Shown in pieces: positions 1 to 4,734 of a stretch of DNA of 8,536 nt. Each line of letters starts with the position of its first letter. Position 1 is the stretch's first letter. This stretch comes from Schaalia odontolytica (GTDB lineage: Bacteria > Actinomycetota > Actinomycetes > Actinomycetales > Actinomycetaceae): contig CATYYP010000063.1 of assembly GCA_958415245.1 (NCBI GenBank), forward strand, positions 1 through 8,536. The letters are read 5' to 3'. The notes under the pieces are model-generated. The model was not told the DNA's origin and ran no database searches. It saw only the letters and a list, made by a program, of their open reading frames with translations. Position numbers and translations under genes: made by a program.

Positions 1-191
1 ATGTCCATGCGATCAAGGTACTGGTCGCGCATCTCGCGGGCCTCGACGACACCGGTCAGCTGGAGCATACGGTCCGCGAGCGTCGACTTCCCATGATCAA
101 TATGGGCGATGATGCAGAAGTTACGGATCTGCCCCTGCGGGGTGTGAGCCGGGCGAATCTGCGCCTGCTGCGCGGGCGTGGGGATGGGCAC
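1..191 (-). CDS. lepA: Elongation factor 4 (LepA), N-terminal fragment
   Basis: This is the start of the ribosome back-translocase GTPase EF-4, which acts on stalled or mispositioned 70S ribosomes. About 63 residues are visible and the rest lies beyond the left edge (the family is usually about 600 residues). The fragment begins [18 protein letters not shown] and carries the G1 loop AHIDHGKST at residues 29-37, followed by [26 protein letters not shown], which is diagnostic of LepA. I chose the GTG at 191-189 because a GGAGG lies five bases before it (201-197) and the frame is closed by TGA at 236-234 with no other start codon between. A second, stronger AAGGAGG lies at 221-215, too far away to serve this GTG. 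The TPR gene upstream is on the same strand and ends 117 bp away. No clear promoter is visible in that gap. Confidence 0.95.
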   Translation of the reverse strand, partial: MPIPTPAQQAQIRPAHTPQGQIRNFCIIAHIDHGKSTLADRMLQLTGVVEAREMRDQYLDRMD

Positions 192-308
192 GTGAACCTC
201 CGTGAAGTCGTTAACCTCCTTATCGTCCCATTGTCACAGCTGTTTGTGCCAGTTCAGGCGCGGGAAGTCGCGCACAGTGGCCACGCCTCACACCATTTGT
301 TCCCGTCC

Positions 309-1325
309 CTATTCCCCTCCTCCGCTCTCTCCTCGCTCCGACTCGGCGAGGAGAGCCGCAGCCTCGCTGAAGTCGCACTCCTCCCAGTCATCGGGGTGGT
401 CATCTCGGAGCTTGCGGGCGATCGACATCGCCCGCCCCTCATCTCCGCGCAGCGTCGCGAGGGTCAGCAGGATCGTGCGGATACGGGCGGTCATTGGATC
501 TCGATCCCCTAGGTACCTGCGACAATCCTCGGCCAGAACCGTCCAGAGGTCCTCGCCCGCATCCCGGTCCCCGCCCATCCAGGTATTGCGCGCGATCTCG
601 TTGCGCAGCCGCAAGACGCGCCAGTCACCGTGGTCCGCGACGGTCAGCAGAGCGTCCATGTTGCGCTCGTAGAGGGCAATGGCCTCGTCGTAGCAACGAT
701 CAGCTGAGAGGACCTCGGCGAGGTTGTCCCGAACCGTCAGCAGCGTCATGTCGGACTCCTCGCGCTGCTCCTCCAACTCCGACAGGAGCTCGCGGTACAC
801 GCGCGCAGCCTTCTTCCATTTGCCCGTGTACTTCCACGGCATCGCAGAGTTATTACGGATGGCGATGGAGATCTCAGGGTCAAGATCGGTGCAGTGCTTC
901 ATGTCGGCCACGAGTGCCGAGAACTTGTGGATCGCCATGTCGTGCTGACCGAGGATGGCAAACCAGTAGGCTTCCGAATTTCGCATCATCAGGATCAGCG
1001 GATGGCAGCGCTCCAGGTATCTCTCCCCCAGCCGCGCAGCCTCGGCGGCCAGCTTCCGACACTGTCCGTAGGATCCGAGAGCCGCGTGCCAGTCGATGCA
1101 GAGCTTGGCGGCCTCCAGACGCAGCTCAATGGGGGCATCATCGTCTCGATATGCCTCCAAGCCATGCTCGAGCGCCTTATCCACCTTGCCTGCGGCCCCG
1201 CAGCGCACAGACTCATGAATCGAGGACCGCGCCCTCGTCGCGCTCGCATTGCTCCCCTCAGGCGTACCACCCCCAGCCAGCGCATCCAGAGAAACAATCG
1301 GTCCGTGCATCGTTGCAGTCAACAT
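309..1325 (-). CDS. Tetratricopeptide repeat protein with 42-residue repeats
   Basis: A 338-residue, probably cytoplasmic protein with no signal peptide or membrane segment. Residues 72-310 form a tandem helical-repeat array. The helix-A glycine recurs at 84, 126, 168, 252 and 294 (Arg at 210), and the small residue of helix B at 89, 131, 173, 215, 257 and 299 (Cys, Ala, Ala, Ala, Gly, Ala). This is an exact 42-residue period, as in kinesin-light-chain-like TPR_10/TPR_12 repeats. A less regular unit precedes it at about 40-70. The tail (321-338) is Glu/Gly/Ser rich. The family is a protein-protein interaction scaffold; the partner is unknown. Start ATG 1325-1323 is preceded by GAAAGG eight bases upstream; a second ATG five codons in is possible. 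It is divergent from the PemK-like gene and co-oriented with lepA. The TPR assignment is solid; the function is not known. Confidence 0.85.
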   Translation of the reverse strand: MLTATMHGPIVSLDALAGGGTPEGSNASATRARSSIHESVRCGAAGKVDKALEHGLEAYRDDDAPIELRLEAAKLCIDWHAALGSYGQCRKLAAEAARLGERYLERCHPLILMMRNSEAYWFAILGQHDMAIHKFSALVADMKHCTDLDPEISIAIRNNSAMPWKYTGKWKKAARVYRELLSELEEQREESDMTLLTVRDNLAEVLSADRCYDEAIALYERNMDALLTVADHGDWRVLRLRNEIARNTWMGGDRDAGEDLWTVLAEDCRRYLGDRDPMTARIRTILLTLATLRGDEGRAMSIARKLRDDHPDDWEECDFSEAAALLAESERGESGGGE

Positions 1326-1413
1326 CGTCGTTGCCTTTCTATTGTTGCGTGTTCACCTGCGAACAACAACAGAGTGACACCGCCCGTTATGCACTGTCAC
1401 ACGCCATCACGAA

Positions 1414-1425
1414 CCCTGTGGATAA
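1414..1425 (-). promoter_or_regulatory. DnaA box 1 (perfect TTATCCACA on minus strand)
   Basis: The bases CCCTGTGGATAA contain TGTGGATAA (1417-1425), which is the reverse complement of the classical DnaA box TTATCCACA with no mismatch. The same 12 bases recur exactly 30 bp downstream. The match is seen directly. Binding by DnaA, rather than by another regulator that recognises this repeat, is inference. Confidence 0.55.
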
Positions 1426-1443
1426 CTCGCGATCACCATAGTG

Positions 1444-1455
1444 CCCTGTGGATAA
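1444..1455 (-). promoter_or_regulatory. DnaA box 2 (perfect TTATCCACA on minus strand)
   Basis: This is the second exact copy of CCCTGTGGATAA, with the DnaA-box core at 1447-1455 and in the same orientation as box 1. If the PemK-like transcript starts at its ATG (1491), this box is centred near -40, against the -35 slot, and box 1 is centred near -70. The 30-bp spacing is close to three helical turns, so both sites would lie on roughly the same face of the DNA. Confidence 0.55.
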
Positions 1456-1478
1456 AACATGCTCCCCAACGCCTGCCG

Positions 1479-1484
1479 TATGCT
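1479..1484 (+). promoter_or_regulatory. Putative -10 element of a leaderless PemK-like transcript
   Basis: TATGCT fits the actinobacterial -10 consensus TAnnnT and ends six bases before the ATG at 1491. This places the expected transcription start on or next to the A of the start codon. No Shine-Dalgarno sequence precedes that ATG, which agrees with a leaderless mRNA. The hexamer at the -35 slot (about 1456-1461) does not resemble TTGACA, so the promoter may be weak or dependent on an activator. Confidence 0.4.
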
Positions 1485-1490
1485 GGTCAC

Positions 1491-2129
1491 ATGAACTCAA
1501 TCGTCAGGGGCATCATCAACTTCCTCATCGGCGTCATCTCCGGCGCCACAGAGGAGGCGCAGAAGAACACCACGACCACCAAGACGGGGCAGAGTCAGAC
1601 AAGCAAGAAGTCGACTCCCAAGCCGCGTTCGTCCACGTCTTCCTCGACACGATCCGGCTCCCAGCACCACTACGAGGATCCGGCGACCTCGAATCGCCCC
1701 CAGACCTCGATCCGCGAAGCGAGCATCGCGGATGCACTCGCCCACGCCTCGTACACGCCCATCATGGACGGCGACGCAGATCCCGGCGAGGTTGTGTGGA
1801 CCTGGGTGCCCTACCAGGAGGATTCCTCGGTCGGCAAGGATCGCCCGGCCGTCGTCATCGGCGCACAGGGCGAGGGCGTGTACCTCCTGCAGCTGACCAG
1901 CAAGGACCACACGCGCGACGCCGCCCAGGAGGCCGCCGCCGGACGCTACTGGCTCGACATTGGCGCGGGCGACTGGGACTCGAAGGGCCGTCCCTCCGAG
2001 GTGCGCCTCGACCGTGCCCTGTGGGTCAAGGCCACCGACGTGCGCCGCGAGGGCTCGATCCTTCCCAAGGCAACCTGGCAGCTCATCGTCGATGCTCTCG
2101 AGGAGCACTACCGCACGCACGGCGACTGA
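1491..2129 (+). CDS. Orphan PemK/MazF-like protein
   Basis: A 212-residue protein with a PemK/MazF-type RNase fold in its C-terminal half. Residues 97-110 (DPGEVVWTWVPYQE), the RP pair at 118-119 in KDRPAVVIG, LTSKDH at 135-140 and RLDRALWV at 172-179 match the conserved family blocks; R118 and T136/S137 are the candidate active-site positions. MazF-family toxins are usually about 110 residues. Here about 95 residues precede the domain: a hydrophobic or amphipathic start (IVRGIINFLIGVISGA, 4-19) and a Ser/Thr/Lys/Gln-rich, likely disordered linker (about 24-75). The ATG at 1491 was chosen because a TAnnnT -10 sits six bases before it; the frame is open far upstream but that sequence is antisense to the TPR gene. 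No antitoxin gene adjoins it, so toxin activity is unproven. A weak hairpin (2157-2172, no T-run) follows, so readthrough into rpsT is possible. Confidence 0.8.
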   Translation: MNSIVRGIINFLIGVISGATEEAQKNTTTTKTGQSQTSKKSTPKPRSSTSSSTRSGSQHHYEDPATSNRPQTSIREASIADALAHASYTPIMDGDADPGEVVWTWVPYQEDSSVGKDRPAVVIGAQGEGVYLLQLTSKDHTRDAAQEAAAGRYWLDIGAGDWDSKGRPSEVRLDRALWVKATDVRREGSILPKATWQLIVDALEEHYRTHGD

Positions 2130-2178
2130 CACCTCCAACACGTGACCGACCTTACGAGGCGCGAGAACGCCTAGGGAT

Positions 2179-2207
2179 ATGACGAAAAGGCCCCGCCCTG
2201 GTATGAT
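2179..2207 (+). promoter_or_regulatory. rpsT promoter
   Basis: ATGACG (2179-2184, four of six matches to TTGACA with the GAC core kept) and TATGAT (2202-2207, five of six matches to TATAAT and fitting TAnnnT) are separated by 17 bp. Transcription would start near 2214-2218, giving a leader of about 125 bases before the rpsT GTG. This is the best sigma-70-type promoter in the window and suits a highly expressed ribosomal protein gene. Confidence 0.7.
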
Positions 2208-2215
2208 TGGTCGTT

Positions 2216-2341
2216 GGACTCCCGGCCTGGTCGGGCAGGGGGTCTGGTTAGGACCGTTTGCGGGTGTCCCCACGCCTAAGTCCCGGTCTTGACACAGCCC
2301 TCACCGACCCTGTCAGACATACATCAAGGAGAAATCCGACT
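2216..2341 (+). promoter_or_regulatory. Structured 5' leader of rpsT
   Basis: The leader can fold by eye into three hairpins: 2216-2223 with 2238-2245 (8 pairs, two of them G-U); 2248-2256 with 2284-2292 (9 pairs, G-U or A-U at the outer end); and TGACA 2291-2295 with TGTCA 2310-2314, just before the Shine-Dalgarno. The second and third overlap by two bases. TTAGG (2248-2252) could instead pair with CCTAA (2275-2279), giving an alternative fold or a pseudoknot. Ribosomal protein genes are often autoregulated through such leaders. I do not recognise a named family here, so regulation by S20 is inference. Confidence 0.35.
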
Positions 2342-2608
2342 GTGGCAAACATTAAGTCCCAGAAGAAGCGCATCCTGACCAACGAGAAGCGCCGCGTTCG
2401 TAACCAGTCCGTGAAGTCCGAGCTGAAGACCCTGGTCCGTCAGACCCGCGAGGCCGTTGAGGCCGGCGACAAGGAGAAGGCTCTCGCCGCACTGCGCATC
2501 GCTTCGCGCAAGCTGGACGTCGCCGTCTCCAAGGGCGTCATCCACAAGAACCAGGCTGCGAACCGCAAGTCCAAGCTTGCTCGTCGCGTCGCCTCGCTCG
2601 GTGACTGA
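2342..2608 (+). CDS. rpsT: 30S ribosomal protein S20
   Basis: Small basic protein (88 residues) that binds 16S rRNA in the body of the 30S subunit early in assembly. It begins [22 protein letters not shown] and continues through [29 protein letters not shown] to [24 protein letters not shown], the standard S20 three-helix pattern at normal family length. The start is GTG at 2342, read as Met, with AAGGAG at 2326-2331 ten bases upstream. The frame is open further upstream, but that part lies in the leader and does not resemble S20. The gene has its own promoter and a strong terminator 22 bases after the stop, so it can be monocistronic. Its place between holA and lepA is the usual actinobacterial order. 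Confidence 0.98.
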   Translation: MANIKSQKKRILTNEKRRVRNQSVKSELKTLVRQTREAVEAGDKEKALAALRIASRKLDVAVSKGVIHKNQAANRKSKLARRVASLGD

Positions 2609-2630
2609 GCGCGAACGATAGTTTGACGTG

Positions 2631-2660
2631 AAGCGGGCCGCCCACTGGGCGGCCCGCTTT
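2631..2660 (+). terminator. Rho-independent terminator of rpsT
   Basis: A perfect 13-bp GC-rich stem (2631-2643 with 2647-2659) closes a three-base loop (ACT) and is followed by a short T-run (2658-2660). It starts 22 bases after the rpsT stop. The minus-strand side lacks a T-run, so it acts mainly on rpsT. Confidence 0.9.
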
Positions 2661-2745
2661 CGTATACCCGCTCTCCCGCGCGCTTCGTGCGAGTCGTCGG
2701 CGCACCCACCCCGAACACTCCCCCACACTCCGCGCCGGGCGCGCA

Positions 2746-2782
2746 TAACGAAGCCCCGACCTCGTCGAAACGAGGCCGGGGC
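2746..2782 (-). terminator. Rho-independent terminator of the ABC exporter operon
   Basis: The stem 2753-2765 with 2770-2782 has a four-base loop and lies 19 bases past the stop of the 643-residue ABC gene. Read on the minus strand it is a full 13-pair stem with one G-U pair and a UUCG loop, followed by TTCGTTAT. Read on the plus strand the same position is an A-C mismatch. The asymmetry supports use in the minus direction. Confidence 0.8.
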
Positions 2783-2801
2783 AAACGTGATCGTTGAGCG
2801 C

Positions 2802-4733
2802 TTACTCGAGCTCGAAGGCGCCCGTGTAAAGCTGGTAGTACACACCCTTCTGGGCGATCAGGTCATCGTGACTACCGCGCTCGATGATACGGCCGTGGTC
2901 CAGGACCATGATCGCGTCCGAGTTGCGCACCGTCGAGAGGCGGTGGGCGATCACGAAGACCGTGCGCCCCTCCATGAGGTTGTCCATGCCCTCCTGCACG
3001 AGGGCCTCGGTACGAGTGTCGATCGAGGAGGTGGCCTCATCGAGGATCATCGCCGGTGGGTCGGCCACGGCGGCGCGCGCAATCGACAGGAGCTGAGCCT
3101 GGCCCTGCGAAAGGTTCGAGCCGTTGCCGGTCAGCATCGTGTCGTAACCCTCGGGCAGGCGCCGGATAAAGGAGTCCGCGTTGGCCAGCTTCGCAGCGGC
3201 AATGCACTCCTCGTCCGTGGCGTCCAGACGGCCGTAGCGGATGTTCTCCATGACCGTGCCCGTGAAGAGCTTGACGTCCTGCAGGACGACGCCGAGGGAG
3301 CGGCGCAGATCCGGCTTGTGGATCTTGTTGATGTTGATGCCGTCGTAGCGGATCTTGCCGTCGGCGATGTCGTAGAAGCGGTTGATCAGGTTCGTGATCG
3401 TCGTCTTGCCGGCGCCCGTGGCGCCTACGAAGGCGATCTTCTGGCCGGGCTTCGCCCACAGGGAGATGTCGTGCAGGATCTGCTTCTCGCCGTCGTAGGA
3501 AAAGTCCACGTCCTCCATGACGAGCTCGCCACGTAGGCGCGTATAGGTGACGGTGCCGTCTGCCTTGTGGGGGTGGCGCCACGCCCAGATTCCCGTGCGT
3601 TCCTCGGTCGGCTCGAGAGTGCCGTCGGGCAGTTCGCGCGCACGCACGAGGGTCACGTAGCCCTCGTCCTCCTCGGGCTCCTGGTCGATGAGGGCGAACA
3701 CGCGGCCCGCACCCGCCATACCCAAGGCGATCATCGGGACCTGCATCGACATCTGGCCGATCGTTTGCGAGAAGTTACGGACCATGCCCAGGAAGGACAC
3801 GACCACACCAACCGTGATGACGTCGACGCCAAAGAGGTGGATGTTCGGCGTCTGCTCCAGGATCATGATGCCGCCGACGATCGCGATGACCACGTACATG
3901 ATGTTGCCGATGTTGCCCAGGGCAGGCATCAGCACATTGCCGTAGATGTTCGCCTTCTCCGAGGAGTCGAAGAGCTTCTGGTTGTACTCGACGAACTCGT
4001 CCTTGGCGTCCTGCTCGTGGTTGAAGACCTGGATGACCTTCTGGCCGTCCATCATCTCTTCGATAAAGCCTTCTTCGTCGGCGAGAGCGGCCTGCTGAGC
4101 CTTCATGAAGCGACCCGACAGCCCGCCGAGCTTTCCGGTCAGGAAGGCCATGAGAGCGCCCACGATGAGGACAACGAGGAAGAGCCACACGGAGTAGTAG
4201 AGCATCGTGCCGATCAGGACGATGATCGTCAGGCCCGACTGGATGAGCGTCGGGATGGACTGGCCGATCAGCTGACGGATCGCGTCCGTGTCGTTGGTGA
4301 AGGTCGACATGATCGCGCCGTGCGGGTGTGTATCGAAGAATCGCAGGGGTAGGCGCTCCATGGAGTCGAACATGTCGTCGCGCATGTGCTTGAGCGTTCC
4401 CTGGGTCACGATCGCCATGGCGCGGGTGTAGATGAAGCTACCGATAACGCCGGCACTGAAGATGACGCCCATCGTGACGACGAGGCGCACCAGGGTGGCG
4501 CGCACCGCGTCGAAGCCGCTCTCCAGGCCCGGGGTCACGACGTTGTCGACGATCTGCTGCATGAAGATCGAGCCAACGGCCGAGGCCACGGCGGACGTAA
4601 TGATGCACACGACGGTCAGGCTGATGCGCACCGGGTAGTGGCGGAACACGTAGGCCATAAGGCGGCCGAAGGGGCGTTCGATACCCTCGAGCTTCTCCGA
4701 ATCCTCCACGCGGGACTTATCCGAACGTGCCAT
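2802..4733 (-). CDS. ABC exporter half-transporter, catalytic partner
   Basis: A 643-residue type IV (exporter-fold) ABC half-transporter. About six membrane helices lie near residues 35-58, 85-104, 158-180, 183-199, 274-294 and 302-320. The ATPase domain follows from about 403: Walker A GATGAGKTT 437-445, Q-loop Q485, signature LSQGQ 541-545, Walker B MILDE with catalytic E566, His switch H597. The signature's second Gly-position residue is Gln instead of Gly. An unusual linker (about 352-400, containing ERTGIWAWRHPHKADGTVTY) separates the membrane and ATPase domains; I know it from a multidrug-type ABC pair family common in Clostridia and Bifidobacteria. It should pair with the 582-residue protein encoded just upstream. 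The ATG (4733-4731) is one base past that gene's TGA, with GAGGTGG (4746-4740) overlapping its end, so the two are translationally coupled. Substrate unknown. Confidence 0.9.
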   Translation of the reverse strand: MARSDKSRVEDSEKLEGIERPFGRLMAYVFRHYPVRISLTVVCIITSAVASAVGSIFMQQIVDNVVTPGLESGFDAVRATLVRLVVTMGVIFSAGVIGSFIYTRAMAIVTQGTLKHMRDDMFDSMERLPLRFFDTHPHGAIMSTFTNDTDAIRQLIGQSIPTLIQSGLTIIVLIGTMLYYSVWLFLVVLIVGALMAFLTGKLGGLSGRFMKAQQAALADEEGFIEEMMDGQKVIQVFNHEQDAKDEFVEYNQKLFDSSEKANIYGNVLMPALGNIGNIMYVVIAIVGGIMILEQTPNIHLFGVDVITVGVVVSFLGMVRNFSQTIGQMSMQVPMIALGMAGAGRVFALIDQEPEEDEGYVTLVRARELPDGTLEPTEERTGIWAWRHPHKADGTVTYTRLRGELVMEDVDFSYDGEKQILHDISLWAKPGQKIAFVGATGAGKTTITNLINRFYDIADGKIRYDGININKIHKPDLRRSLGVVLQDVKLFTGTVMENIRYGRLDATDEECIAAAKLANADSFIRRLPEGYDTMLTGNGSNLSQGQAQLLSIARAAVADPPAMILDEATSSIDTRTEALVQEGMDNLMEGRTVFVIAHRLSTVRNSDAIMVLDHGRIIERGSHDDLIAQKGVYYQLYTGAFELE

Positions 4734-4734
4734 G

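Larger units (their letters stand above)
1326..1490. promoter_or_regulatory. Divergent intergenic control region with repeats
   Basis: This 165-bp spacer separates the divergent TPR and PemK-like genes. It is visibly less GC-rich than its flanks. From left to right it holds an imperfect inverted repeat TGTTC-N6-GAACA (1350-1365), an inverted repeat GTGACA-N15-TGTCAC (1374-1400), a weak DnaA-box-like TTATGCACT (1387-1395), two perfect DnaA-box sequences (1417-1425 and 1447-1455) and a TAnnnT -10 element (1479-1484) just before the PemK-like ATG. I could not assign a convincing promoter for the TPR gene. The region has no open reading frame of its own that I can support. Confidence 0.6.

Noticed and set aside
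1350..1365. TGTTC-N6-GAACA considered as a LexA (SOS) box
   Set aside because: The actinobacterial SOS box is GAAC-N4-GTTC. Here the half-sites are in the opposite order and the spacer is six bases.
894..1490. N-terminal extension of the PemK-like protein back to 894
   Set aside because: The frame is open, but this part is antisense to the TPR gene and crosses the intergenic repeats. The ATG at 1491 has a fitting -10 element and the protein reads naturally from there.
2157..2172. AGGCG/CGCCT hairpin after the PemK-like gene as a terminator
   Set aside because: The stem is short and no T-run follows, so I do not call it a terminator.
2687..2705. GTGCG/CGCAC dyad between the two convergent terminators
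   Set aside because: Five pairs in a very GC-rich stretch is expected by chance, and nothing else in 2661-2745 suggests a gene or RNA.
2628..4352. Long plus-strand frames at 2628-3536 and 3567-4352
   Set aside because: Both are antisense to the larger ABC gene, whose motifs and coupled start are unambiguous. The first also begins inside the rpsT terminator.
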